A stretch of 64,000 nucleotides of DNA from Symsagittifera roscoffensis (Eukaryota; Xenacoelomorpha; Acoela; Convolutidae): positions 13,495,031 through 13,559,030 of the forward strand of contig NC_087071.1 in assembly GCF_963678635.1 (NCBI RefSeq). Direction: 5' to 3'. Under the pieces are notes generated by a model. The model made no database searches. It worked only from the letters and a program-made list of their open reading frames with translations, and was not told the DNA's origin. The position numbers and the translations under genes are program-made. Below are positions 12,546-23,981 of this stretch, one piece after another. Each line of letters starts with the position of its first letter. Positions within the stretch are counted from its first letter, which is position 1.

Positions 12546-13684
12546 TAGGTGGGTAGAAGAAACCGAAAATTATCTTCATGTCAATTCTTAATCAATTATA
12601 AACAAAAATGAAAAAAATATATATTTTAAATGCTTTAAAATGAGTTCATGTTTTTTGGCCATAATCAACTATATTCGGTTAAAAATCCTCAAAGTGATCC
12701 AAACTTGGCTTGATAATCGATCAACTAGACAATATTTTTGAATTGTTCTTTGCTTTGATTATTCAAAAAGAAAATCAGTTTAACTGTTCAGTAGCCCACT
12801 GTTGGTTTCAGTCTTTTCATTTTGTGGAAGTTATTAGAACATGTTGACAGAGTACTATGCTGAATTAGTATCCTTGTTTACAGAATTTTGCTGGTTGTAA
12901 CTAATTAGCACTTGGTATTTGTGTCCTGCGCATGAAACCTTTTTCGAAAACCTAACAATTTTTTAGACAATTTTGCATTTTTGAAAGAAAGTCACTTCAT
13001 ATTCAATTCATAAAGATATGTCACCTCGAATCTTTTGTCGTATAGTTATGATAGTTTAAAGATTGCCACTTTGGTCGCCTTTTGGGACAATAAACGCCCT
13101 CAGTCTCTTAGGACAAGTATGTGAACCAAATTCAAATCAAAGTTCTGTAAGAGTTTTCTGCGAGTTTTTTCATTCGATTTTTATGAGTATCATTTTTTTT
13201 TTCGATATGCTTACGATTATTGATATCATTTTATGATTAGTTTGCTTAATTAAGTTATTGTTTTTCTTAACTACGTTGAAAATACTATGATTTAAAAAAA
13301 AATTCTTACCTCCTTTTAGTGACAGTTGTCGAGAAAAACAATGACGGGCCGATATTGCCCACCTGGGATCTTTTTCAGTTGACCAATCATCCGAATTTTG
13401 CCAATTTTCTTTAAACTAACATTTTTGACGAACAAAATCAAAGCAAATATCTTTGTTTTTATTTTTTTTTAAATAAGATAATTTTCGGAAAAATTGTAAT
13501 AATCTAATCAATTTGTCGAGCCTGATGATTTAAAAAACCAGTAAACAGGTGATAAGACTCATGCTAATAATTTTTAATGACACTTTCAACATTTTTAGAA
13601 TAATTATTTTGAGTAATTTGATCTATTTTTTCCAGAAAGCCTTTTATTTTTAATATCAATCTTTTAGCGACACCGGATTTTCAT
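12546..13684. other. AT-rich spacer, nothing recognised
   Basis: No open frame of note, tandem repeat or recognisable element remnant on either strand. Homopolymer A/T runs are common. Confidence 0.6.
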
Positions 13685-14566
13685 GGATACCCGCACTGAA
13701 GTTTCATGGATAATAATCGATTATATTGGATTTTTATTGACAGTCTCTACAAAAAATCAAAAACAATCGATTATAGTCGATTGAAAATAGATTATAATGA
13801 TAATATTTTTTAAGCAATAAAATTCCAGTATAATCGATTGTAATCGATTATAATCGATAATTATCAAACAATTTTCACAAAATAGCAATAATCCATTTTA
13901 ATCGATTATAATGGATTATAATCTCTTTATTCAAACCTTTTTGTGTGTTGTTTTCATTATTTCATGATTTTGTTAAACTCAATTTAAGTATTTTGTTCTC
14001 TCGCTTAATTTCATTTTTTCCTATTTTCAATCGAGTTATGAAAAATGAAAAATTAAAAAAAGTTACCTATAGATCCCACACCAACTCCCCCCCCCCCACG
14101 CTTATCCGTACTGTAGTTAGATGTTCCGTAACTAGAGAGGGAGAAGGGGGTGGATACGATGGAGGATGGGGGTACGTTGGGGCGGCGGGGGGGGAGGGGA
14201 GGTTGACGTGAGGAACTGGTCAAAAAAGCTGTTTTGGGAACTTTTTGGAAAATTACTACGTATTGGTCGCCCCTGGACGAACGTGGTCTTTCGAGTTTTG
14301 CAGAAAGCTGCAAAAGTTAGAGTCATTTTTTACAAAATTCAATCAAGTTTTTTGGATTTTATGTACAAAAAACAATCCATTTTATTGAAAGCAAAAATGG
14401 ATTATAATCGATTAGAATGGATTATGAAGGATTTAAATTTTTCCAAAATAATCGATTATTTAAATTATCTAAATTTGACATGATATTCGATTATATAGAC
14501 AACATTTTAGTCAACGAAAAACCATTATAATCGTTTATTACCTATGAAACTTCGGTGCGGGCATCC
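13685..14566. mobile_element. Non-autonomous TIR DNA element (MITE-like), complete
   Basis: The left end begins GGATACCCGCAC and the right end closes with GTGCGGGCATCC. The inverted match continues inward for about 55 bp through TGAAGTTTCATGG, an AATCGATTAT tract and TTTTTATTGAC, with few mismatches. The interior has no transposase frame. It is rich in ATCGATTATAATCGATT-type palindromic words and contains a C-run at about 14,086 and a strong G-run cluster at 14,168-14,199. No clear target-site duplication is visible. Related ends occur at about 15,735, 19,203 and 22,457, so this is a multicopy family. The superfamily is unknown. Confidence 0.75.
14168..14199 (+). other. Potential G-quadruplex
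   Basis: Four G-tracts of 5, 4, 8 and 4 bases (14,168-172, 14,179-182, 14,187-194, 14,196-199) lie within 32 bp with loops of 6, 4 and 1 nt, meeting the usual G4 pattern. It lies inside the TIR element, with a C-run about 80 bp upstream. Confidence 0.7.
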
Positions 14567-15449
14567 TATTGTTTGATGAAATTATCCGAAAAAACACAAA
14601 ATTTTTTTACCAGACTACTTGCAATGAGCCATTAAAGCACGTTTTTAAATACCACTTGTCAGCATTTAAATTTTATGATAAATCGCTTGTAACTAATTTT
14701 AAAAGTTTTATGAATCGTTGTTTAATACAAGTTGTTGCCTGTTACGAATCATCATCTAAAACAAATTGTCGCCTCGCTATTTTTTTTCGTGGAAAATTGT
14801 ACCAATATCATGGCTTATCTTGTTTCAGTCATAAAATTTTTTTCTTGATCTTGCAAGATTTTGGTACGATAATTTTGTTGCCTTCTAGCATTGTGAAACG
14901 ATATCAATGTCACATATAAAATCGCAGTAAAAGCTTTGTTAAAGTTGGATCTACGGTTTTGTCGACATATCAAAAAGTTAAACTTACTAGGATATTTTCT
15001 TCTAAAATTGAGGACAATGTTTGTCGTTGGGTTTATCAAAACACAATAAATCTAGGAATTCAAACTTTTAATTCATTTTTGATTTGAATTTAACTTTTTA
15101 AACAGTGCAAAATATTGATTTGAATGGACAGAAAGTATTTTTCCTACCATGCAAAAACAATTAAAACAAAAAAAACTATTCGGAAAGTTTTTTCTTTCTG
15201 ATGGTTGGTCCGACCATTGTCGAAGAAAAGAAACGAACTATATATTACGGGCGGTTTTATCCAGCTCATTTTAACTATCCTAGAAAAAGCTCTTAAGTGT
15301 CTTATCAAAGCCCTTTTGATTGTGATGGGATTGCTAAAAAAATTGTCGCATTGTTTAGAAAAACTTGAAAAACTGGCCGGCAGTTTTTTCTTTTTTCAGT
15401 TCAGCTCTTCAGTGTAACTACTCAAATAAGGCATAGTTTGCAGTGAAAA
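14567..15449. other. AT-rich spacer with one unrecognised open frame (14,569-14,919)
   Basis: A 116-codon plus-strand frame begins just outside the TIR element. Its composition is dominated by F, S, K and L, as expected for random AT-rich DNA, and I recognise no domain, membrane segment or motif. The rest holds nothing I can support. Confidence 0.4.
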
Positions 15450-15757
15450 CAAATATATTATATTGGATTTTCATTGTCAGTCTCTAAAAAATAACAAAAA
15501 CAGTCGATTTACAAAAATTAATCAATTTGCATGGATTTTATGTACAAAAAATAATCCATTATACAGAAAAACAAATTGGATTATGATCGGTTATATTGGA
15601 ATAAAATGGATTTAAATTTTTCCAAAATAATCGATTATTATCGATTAAAAATCGATTACGTGGTCTAAATTTGTCATGATAATCGATTATATAGACAACA
15701 TTTTTGTCAATGAAAATCCATTATAATCGAATATTACTCATGAAACTTCGATGCGGG
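15450..15757. mobile_element. Truncated copy of the ATCGATTATAA TIR element
   Basis: The interior and right half match the element at 13,685-14,566: a TATTGGATTTTCATTGTCAG start, a GGATTTTATGTACAAAAAA block, ATCGATTATATAGACAACAT, and a right end with CATGAAACTTCGATGCGGGTA. The left terminal part (CCCGCACTGAAGTTTCATGG in the full copy) is absent, and the middle G-rich insert is missing. It is therefore a shorter, left-truncated relative. Confidence 0.75.
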
Positions 15758-16799
15758 TAAACACAAATGAGTTTCATTTTCATTCTCTAGAGAAGTGAAA
15801 AAAGACTGATCTTAATCGAATTAAAATGAATCACAATGCGCGGGTAAACACGCATTGCACACAAAATTGAACACTTTTAAACTTTCGCTTTGATTTCAGT
15901 TCTTTGTTCGATGTTTCTAGCTCTCACACGCTCTGCTCGACCCCCTCCCCCTCATGTTTACTGGAAGTTGAAAAGTTTTTATGTTTTTTTTTCTAAAAGT
16001 GAGTAGATTTAGAGTTCGAGTATACTGTAAATTACTGCTTTGCTCAATTTTTATTATCTTCTCACCCATAGACATATTCAATTTTAACAGTTCGCTTAAA
16101 CGCGAACTAGTAATTCCTCTTTTGTATATTTTGCTCTTTTTTGGTTAATATGGTTTAAAATAATTAACACACTGAAAACGCGGTACAAAGGACACGGTAC
16201 TAAATTCCAGTCTTAAAACAATTGAATGGTCTATAGAACGCGATAGTTAACAAAAAACCTAAATTGGAGACTAGTAGCAGTTCTCAGCAACTACTCTCTA
16301 AGTTCATTGTATTTTCTCTTTCAATTAACTAAAAACTTATGCTCTTTTGTTTTTTCTGTAAAATAATTTATAAAAAGTTATTGCTATTAAAGCATAGTTC
16401 TTAGAAGAGGTCTCTTAGTTTTCTTTTTTTTTGTTGACTTTTTCAAAAAGTTTTTTCGAGTTTGGTTGCAATTTTTAGCAATTAGGCTTGTTTAAAAATC
16501 AATATCTTTACCTGGTTGCAATTTTCAGCAACTGGAATTAGAAATGTCTAAGGTAGATAAAAACCAATTCTTGCGATTTTCAACAAATAAGGTTAAACAA
16601 ATTAAAAAACTTTTTATATGATCTTTCAAATTAGAAAAATAACTAACTGATGTAAACAAAAGTTATTTATTCTCAGCAGTCTGTTCATCAAATCGTTTTG
16701 AAGGTAAAAAGCGGAATGAAATTTAGTACTTCTGAAATTATGAACCAATAAAATCAAAAACCATAATGTAGACGTATTTTGTTCATATTAACAATAGGA

Positions 16800-17050
16800 A
16801 GGAGTCAAAAAAGGGGTAATATCATTCTTTTGCAAAATTTTAGCTTATTAATGAAAAATCAAGAATACCTAGAGAATATTTTCTCAAAATCAAAAAAAAA
16901 TAGGGCGCAAAGTATAGCCCTTATTGAAACATGGTTGAAGATTATATGGAGTTCGGTATTTTTTAAACTATTTTTCTTCGATAGTCATGGTCCAGCTTCA
17001 CTCTATATCGAATCGCGAGGCAGTAAAAATTGAAGCACTATTTCTATCTA
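16800..17050 (+). pseudogene. LINE endonuclease-domain fragment (unit A)
   Basis: An open stretch (16,779-17,033) contains a stretch ending ALIETWL, which resembles the ...TETWL... box in the apurinic endonuclease domain of CR1/Jockey-type LINEs, preceded by a NIILLQNFSLL segment where such proteins have their first strand. It continues to YIESRGSKN. In an intact element this domain nicks target DNA to prime reverse transcription. Here it is only about 80 codons long, followed by stops, and the LINE RT lies downstream on the same strand in the expected order. Confidence is moderate because the match rests on short motifs, but the duplicated copy at 20,120-20,350 and the downstream RT support it. 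Confidence 0.55.
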
Positions 17051-17356
17051 AAGACAAATTTTAGCTTGAAGTTTGGGATAACTGAAACGTTTTGGATAAC
17101 TATGAAACTTTGCTGATGTCATTTCTCTTCTGTCGCAGGCTACCGAAAATATCAAGTCGAAAAATGCTACTGAAGATATCAAGTGGAAAATAAATTTTCA
17201 CAGCTTCTAATAGCTATTCATGGACTTGTAAAAAACTAATTCCTAAGCTCTCAATCATTAGAAACAGGAAACGTTGGATAACAGCTTAAGTAAAAATACG
17301 AAAATCAAAAGACAAACTGTACAAAAATTACTGAAACAGTAAAAAAGGTTGTAATC

Positions 17357-18815
17357 TTGATAAACTCCAGGGACACCGAAAAAACCGAAACACTTGTGCC
17401 GAAACTCAAAAAAATTTTTCTTCGAGAGAAAACTAGATTGCAAGAGCTTGATAGCAAAAAATTTCATAAAGTCCTAGGTGAGATCAAAAAGAAGCTAATC
17501 AGAAGCTTAAAAAACGTTAAAAAAAACTCGCAAAATCTAAAAAAGTTGAAGAGTATGAAAGTACAATTTTTTCCAAAAGCATTCTATTCAAGGAAACGTA
17601 TGAAGTTATTCAAAGGCTACAAAAATTAGCCCTAATAATTCCAACGAAAATAACACTGTAATGACAAAAGTGACCCAGTTGTTTCTGAGGCACATAGTTG
17701 CCTTTTTGAACAATATGTAGAGTTGATCTATTCCAACGATCTATTCTACCAAATACGAGGAAAATTGTTGGAAATTTAATTGAGATTTTTCTGAACAAAA
17801 TTGTTTTTTTTTTGAAAGCATGTCAGTACGGATTCCGAAATAAAAATAGTACAATTGATGATATCTTAATAATGCTCACTCAACAAATAGTGGAAAAAGT
17901 AGAAGATAATGTTGGCTCCGTGTGGATGTTAATAGATCTTACAAAATGGTACAACACTTTTGATCACAATTTTTTTTCCTGAGAAAATGCGAAATATACG
18001 GTTTACAATGCTAAGTTGTTAATCTTTTGAGGTCATAGCTTGAAAATGATAAACATTACATTAATTATATCTACTCATTAACAGACACTAAGACATTGTA
18101 CTAGGTTGTACCACAAGCCTCAGTCCTGGGTCATGCGTTGTTTTTGGAATAAATAAACGATTTGCGAAACACCTAAAGGCATAATAACGTTGCATTGTTT
18201 GCTGATGATTGCGCATTGTTTACTACAACTGAAACAGGAAGTCAGCAGCAGGTGGACTCTGATACAAACAATGTTGAATTTGGTTTTTTGAGAGAAACCT
18301 TAGCATAAACAAGAAGATAACTGTCAACTTAGATTTCAACAGGAAAAAAGTCTCTAACAAAAGATCCCATAAGTACTCAGGCCTGACAATTGATGAAAAA
18401 TTAACTTTCAAAACATAAATTGATAAAACTTTGAGACGGGCAGCTAAATCTTGCTCGATGATATATCAACACTGATACAGTTTTAACACAGCACCGCTGC
18501 TCAATGTACACAAAACTTATATCAATCAAAATATCATAGAGCATACTGGTCTATAGTACAGCTAAAAAGAAAGACTTTCGAAATTACAGATCCAGCAAAG
18601 ACTACTGCGGAGGAAGTGTTTTAAATTTAAAACTGGTGAAGTCTGTAATATACTCGAGACAAACTTAAACTTTGTTTAGTCCCAGAGTTACTTGTCTATC
18701 AGCTTTTTAAACTCATGGTTAACATTATAAGATGATATTGTGAAAAAAAACATTTCATGAAGACATAAGAGAACTGAAAACAACAGAGACTATCAACACA
18801 AGCAATACGTTATGG
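17357..18815 (+). pseudogene. LINE reverse transcriptase remnant, CR1/Jockey-like (unit A)
   Basis: The order of RT landmarks is intact even though the frame is not. A lysine-rich linker (17,357-17,629) precedes CQYGFRNKNSTIDDIL at about 17,820, LIDLTKWYNTFDH at about 17,930 (motif A region), VPQASVLG at about 18,110, LFADDCALF at about 18,195 (catalytic Asp pair, motif C), a KYSGLTIDEKLTFKT box at about 18,375 and a C-terminal RRAAKSCSMIY segment. These are typical of non-LTR retrotransposons that copy their RNA at the nicked target. Several stops and frameshifts interrupt it, so it is dead. No 3' poly-A or target duplication was found. The clade assignment is by eye. Confidence 0.8.
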
Positions 18816-19416
18816 TATTAGTATGTTATGGTAATTTTCCGTCTCTTTAATGAAGCATTTATTCCTCATCCTGTTTTGGTTGTTAGACAATGCCAAAACA
18901 AACGGATTATTTTTCTCTTTTCAGTTTTTGTTATACATGAAGAAAAATTAAAGTATTTTTGTCTAAGTAGACAAATAGAGTTTGCTCCTGGAGATGCTAC
19001 GCTACAGGCTGATGTCTCTTTGGAATTCTTCACTGCGGAACTAATTTGTAAACGTTCACTTTTAAAGAGTGTATGGTTATAAGTTTTGGCTTGAAGATAA
19101 ATGTTGTATGAATTGCCAAGAGTAGCTCTGAATTGTCGCAAAAAAGTACTAAAAGCTCACTTAAATTGAATTAAAAGTCATTTTTTATTTGGGTGCAATA
19201 CCCGCATCGAGCTTCCATGAAATTTAATTGTTTATTTCATTACGAGGCCAAAATGTACACAGGATAGGCGCATAGTTTTGTTTTTGTCTGCATGTTCCCG
19301 GATTCTAGAGACAATGTCCAAAATGAAAGTGGATTCTACTAACAAAAATTTATTGGATTCCGCGTACAAACAGCTGTAACCTAAATTTTGTCGGCACATT
19401 AATTTTGTTTTTTGTA

Positions 19417-22400
19417 TGTTTTTTTTTCTAAATGTGAGTAGGTTCAGAAATCGAGTATGCTGTAAATTACTGCTTTATCCTTGTTTATTATCTTCTCACC
19501 CATAGACAAATTCAATTTCAACATTTCGCTTAAACGCGAACTAGTAATTATTCTTTTACATCTTTTGCTCTTTTTTGGTTAATATTATTTAAAATAATTA
19601 ACACACTAAAAACGCGGTACAAAGAACACGGTACTAAACTCCAGTTTTAAAACAATTCAATGGTCTATAAATTGCGATAATTAACAAAAAGCCTAATTTT
19701 GAAACTAGTAGCAGTTTTCAGCACCTACTTTCTAAATTCACTGTCTTTTTTCCTTCAATTAAAGAGTTTTTTCGAGTTTGGTTACATTTTTTAGCAATTA
19801 GGCTCGTTTAAAAATCAATATCTTTACCTGGTTGCAATTTTCATCAACTGGAATTAAAAATGTCTAAGGTAGATAAATACCAATAGTTAAAATTTTCAAC
19901 AAATATGGTTAAACAAATTAAAAAACTTTTTATATGAATTTTCAAATTAAAAAAAAACTATCTGATGTAAACAAAAGTTGATTTATTCTCAGCAGTCTGT
20001 TCATCAAATCGTTTTGAAGGAAAAAAGCAGAATGAAATTTAGTAGTTCTGAAATTATGAACCAATAAAATCAAAAACCATAATGTAGACGTATTTTGTTC
20101 ATATTAACAATAGGAAGGAGTCAAAAAAGGGGTAATATCATTCTTTTGCAAAATTTTAGCTTATTAATGAAAAATCAAGAATACTTAGAGAATATTTTCT
20201 CAAAATCAAAAAAAATAGGGCGCAAAGTATAGCCCTTATTGAAACATGGTTGGAAGATTTTATAGAGTTCGGTATTTTTTAAACTATTTTTCCTCGATAG
20301 TCATGGTCCAGCTTCACTCTATATCGAATCACGAGGCAGTAAAAATTGAAGCGCCATTTCTATCTGAAGACAAACTTTAGCTTGAAGTTTCGGATAACTG
20401 AAACGTTTTGGATAACTATGAAACTTTGCTGATGTTCATTTCTCTTCTGTCACAAGCTACTAAAAATATCAATTCGAAAAAGGCCGCTGAAAATGTCGAC
20501 AATTTTAAGAAGCAAATTATAGTCCTTATTGCTTAAAATAAGTAAAAAAAAAGTAAAAAAAGCTTAAAAAAAGTTTTAAAAAATCACAAAATCTAAAAAT
20601 GTTGAAGAGTATGAAAAAAAAAACACTTTTTTCCAGAAGCATTCTATCACATGAAGCTTATGAAGTAATTCAAAGCCCGTAAAAGTCAGCCCTAAATGTT
20701 CCTACGAAAATCACATTGTAATGAAAAAATTGACCCAGTTATTTCCAAGGTACTGAGTTTCCTCTTCGACCAATGTGTAGTGTTGATCAATTCCAACGCT
20801 CTATTCTACCAATTACGAGGAAAATTTTCCAAAAAGGTTTTAATAATTGATTGAGATTTTTCTAAACAAAAATGATTTTTTAAAAGCTGTCAGTACGGAT
20901 TTCGAAATAAAAAAGTACAATTGATGATATCTTAATACTCATTCAACAAATAGTGGAGAAATTAGAATATAGTGTTGGCTCCGGGTGGACGTTAACAGAT
21001 CTTACAAAAGGGTTCGACACTTTTGATCACAATTTTTTTTCTGAAAATTTGCAAATTATACGGTTTAGGACGTGAAGTTGTTAATCTTTCAAGGTCATGA
21101 TAAACTTTTGAATCTTTTGAAAATGATAAACAGTACGTTAATTATAACAACTCATTAATAGACACTTGTACAAGGTTGTACCTTAAGCCTCAGTCCTGAA
21201 TCATTCGTTGTTTTTGATATAAATAAACGATTAGCGAAACACCAATAGGCATAATAGCATTGCATTGTTTGCTGATGATTGCGCATTGTTTACTACAACT
21301 GAAACAGGAAATCAGCAGCAGGTGGACTCTGATACAAACAATGTTGAAATTGGTTTTTTGAGAGAAACCTTAGCATAAACAAGGAGATAACTGTCACCTT
21401 GGATTTCAACAGGAAAAACAATCTCTAACAAAAGATACCATAAGTACTCAGGCCTAACAATTGATAAAAAAATAAACTTCAAATCATAAATTGATAAACT
21501 TTTGAGACGGGCAGCCAAATCTTGCTCGATGACCTATCAGTACTAATAAAACTTTAACACAGGATCATATTTCAAGGTACACAAAACTTATATTCAATCA
21601 CAATATCAATAGAGCATAAATGGTCTATAGTACAGCTTATAAGAAAAACTTTGGAAATTAGAGAGCCAGCAAAGACTAGTGCAGAGGAATTGTTTTAAAT
21701 TTAAAAATGGTAAAGTCTGTGATATATTTGAGACAACCGTAAACTTTGTTTGGTCTGAGAGTCACTTGTCTATCAGCTTTTCAAACTCATGGTTAAAATT
21801 ATAAGAAAATTTTGTGAATACAAAAATCTCATGAATACATAAGAGAACTGAAGACAACAGATACTATCTACACAGGCAATACAAGAAAAAAAATTCCGCC
21901 GATATAAGCTTAGTAAAACAGCAAAAAAAAAGAAAATCGAAATCAAAGTTTGTATTTCTTCTGAGAAATTCTTATAGTTGTAAAAAATTATTCTTCATGA
22001 AGCGTTAACAACTAAAAATTAATATTTGGACTCGTTTTTTATAAGAATGAGACCAACTTATTTGTTACAACAAACAATTTTTTAATATGTTATGGCAATT
22101 TTACGTCTCTTTGTTGAAGCTTTTTTTGCTCATCCTTTTTGGTTGTTACACAATACCAAAACAAACAGATTTTTTTCTCTTTCCAGTTTTTTGTTATGTA
22201 TGAAGACAAATTGAAGTACTTTTGCCTATGTAGACAATAAGAGTTTGCTCCTCGAGATGCTACCCGACAGGCTGATGTCTCTTTGCCACTCTTCCGTGCA
22301 GAACTAATTTGTAAAAGTACAATTTTAAAGAGTCTATGGTTATAAGTTTTGAAGATACATTTTGTATGAATTGTCATGAGTAGCTCTAAATTGTCGCAAA

Positions 22401-22585
22401 AATGTAATAAAAGCTCACTTAAATTGAAATTAAAAGCCATTTTTAATTTAGGCGAAATAACCGCACCGAGGTTCCATGAAATTTAAGAATTTTCCGAAAT
22501 GAAAGTGGTTTCTACCTACAAAGTTTTAGCGGAATCCGCGTACAAATAGCTCTAACGTAAATTTTGTCGGCGCATTGTTTTTGTT
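19417..22585. repeat. Tandem unit B (~3.2 kb), second copy of unit A
   Basis: Collinear with unit A. Examples include the AACACACTAAAAACGCGGTAC block (about 19,597, matching about 16,167), the GAAGGAGTCAAAAAAGGGG block (20,113 against 16,798) and the reverse-transcriptase region. The copies differ by many substitutions and small indels. Unit B lacks a segment present in A around 17,170-17,450 and keeps about 190 bp missing from A near 18,810. Both changes post-date or accompany the duplication. Confidence 0.85.
20110..21900 (+). pseudogene. LINE endonuclease and RT remnant (unit B)
   Basis: This is the second copy of the LINE in unit A. The endonuclease fragment lies around 20,120-20,350 and the RT from about 20,890, with recognisable STIDDIL, LTKGFDTFDH (here closer to the family consensus than in unit A), LFADDCALF at about 21,270 and a KYSGLTID-like box at about 21,445. 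Frames shift at several points, so no protein longer than about 70 residues can be read. It keeps a 3' extension with a basic KKRKSKSK stretch near 21,925 that unit A has lost. Non-functional. Confidence 0.75.
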
Positions 22586-22619
22586 GTGCATTCCTCAACG
22601 AGCGAATACAAGTAGTTTT

Positions 22620-22780
22620 TCAAGATTCCGCATATGTAAGCGGATTCCGCAATTGTTGGTGGATTCCGCAAGTTCCTGCAGTTTCTGCTTACATTTTGCG
22701 GATTACGCTTACAATTTGCGGATTCAGCTTACAATTTGCGGATTCCAGTTACAGTTGCGGGTTCCGCGACAGCTTAAGTT
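22620..22780. repeat. GCGGATTCCGC minisatellite
   Basis: Roughly 20-bp units of the form TTTGCGGATTCAGCTTACAA repeat with variation from about 22,625 to 22,765. The core GCGGATTCCGC is a near palindrome. Isolated further copies occur at about 22,938 and 22,970 (TTGCGGAATCCACTTACAAT, partly inverted). A related CGGAATCCGCGTACAA word sits at the end of unit B and the corresponding end of unit A. Confidence 0.75.
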
Positions 22781-23529
22781 TACTAAATCCATGTATTTTT
22801 ATTTGTTCACGGATTCCACAAACTGGTTTCAGATTCCACATTTTGGAGCGATTTTGAGCAATACAGTGTCTTAGCTATTTGTCCTTAGAATCCAAAGCAG
22901 CAGAGAAGATGAAAAAAAATTATAAATTAGCAATGATGCGGATTCCGCAACAAATCTGGTTTTTGCCTGTTGCGGAATCCACTTACAATTCACAAAACGC
23001 ACAGTTTGGCCTCAAAATGTTTGGATTTCCGAGATAAAAAAGTCCAATATAATACATAAAAGATGCAAAATGTAGACCACAATATCGATTATATTTTCTT
23101 TATATTCGTTTATATTACTCAAAAAAAAGTTGTATAATTAATCCATCGATGAATTCATTCTTTTAGGCCTTGATATTGATTACTTTTGTCAAGATAAACC
23201 ATTATAAATCATTTTATCAAGGAAAAATCATTTAAATTCATTAAAAAATAGAACATACTTTTTAGAACTAGGCTTTTTTCTAGTTCCCCCCTTTTAGAAT
23301 ACCGAGTTTTATGTTTGTTTTACGTGTTATTACGGCTAAATGTGTGATCTTAAACTGTAAAGAATGAAGAACAAGGTTAATTAAGCTTTTCAAAATTTCA
23401 AATTAGACTGGAAAAGAGCCTACTAGAACTAAATTTGGTTGAGCAAAACAGTTAAAAAATCAAACCGATACCTCCCATGTCCGTTATTTGATTTCACCAA
23501 ACCCAATTAACCAGTAAATACAAATCAAT
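22781..23529. other. AT-rich spacer
   Basis: Apart from stray GCGGATTCC words and ATCGATTATA-type words near 23,085-23,220, reminiscent of the TIR-element interior, I see no gene or clear element. Confidence 0.5.
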
Positions 23530-23564
23530 TCCCAGTTCAAAAAGCATATAATGACACAATAAAT

Positions 23565-23981
23565 TGGACCAGATTATAACTACACGTAAGCACAGTTGGC
23601 CGAGCGTCCTAATCTAAATGTACTAAATACAGACTTGCCAGTTGGCTCGGGTTCAAATTCCCACATACCCAGACCTAAATACGTGTCAGCCCGAGGGGCT
23701 TAGCTCGACTTAACCTTTTGCACCGTTTTTTTTTCGCTCTAATTCGGTTCAGCCTTGATTAAGGCTGATCGTCAAAAAGATCAATTGGTCCCAAGTACAA
23801 TAGCGGTTGTTGCGACTAGCTTGCGCCGAAAAACAACACAAGCGGAGCTGAATTTGGCTGAATATATGAACAGGATTTATTTTGAGGTTCGGAATTATCT
23901 GCCGATTATTGACAAGAGTGGTTTATATTGCTGAAAAAACGAATAAAACTTTATTGTCTAACCGATGTTTTCCTAGTTACA
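23565..23981 (+). repeat. 5' terminal repeat (LTR) with tRNA-like A and B boxes
   Basis: The first of two direct repeats bounding the BEL/Pao coding region. It runs from TGGACC to CTAGTTACA, giving TG...CA ends if 23,565-23,981 are the limits; weaker similarity may extend left to about 23,530. It contains TTGGCCGAGCGTC at 23,596-23,608, matching a tRNA-Leu/Ser type A box, and GGGTTCAAATTCCC at 23,649-23,662, matching a B box and T-arm stem. A 7-bp hairpin CAGCCTT-gatt-AAGGCTG follows at 23,750-23,767, and AATAAA occurs near 23,942. All but the AATAAA are shared with the 3' copy. The alternative reading is a tRNA-derived SINE pair. Confidence 0.75.

Larger units (their letters stand above)
15983..19412. 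repeat. Tandem unit A (~3.4 kb) carrying a decayed LINE
   Basis: Unit A aligns head to tail with 19,417-22,585 over nearly its full length. It starts at a T-run followed by CTAAAAGTGAGTAGATTTAG and ends at a tail containing TTCCGCGTACAAACAGCT and TTTTGTCGGC, which recurs at the end of unit B. It includes the LINE remnants below, a conserved GTTCGC-TTAAA-GCGAAC-type hairpin (16,090-16,107), and a CCCGCATCGAGCTTCCATGAAA terminus at about 19,203 resembling the TIR elements to the left. Relative to unit B it lacks about 190 bp near 18,810. Confidence 0.85.

Noticed and set aside
13945-14483. Plus- and minus-strand open frames through the G-rich insert
   Set aside because: Gly/Pro-rich composition comes from G/C runs. 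They lie inside a non-coding TIR element and overlap in several frames.
23596-23662. A true tRNA-Leu/Ser gene
   Set aside because: A and B boxes are present, but no acceptor stem or anticodon arm can be built and the sequence is part of a 415-bp repeat.
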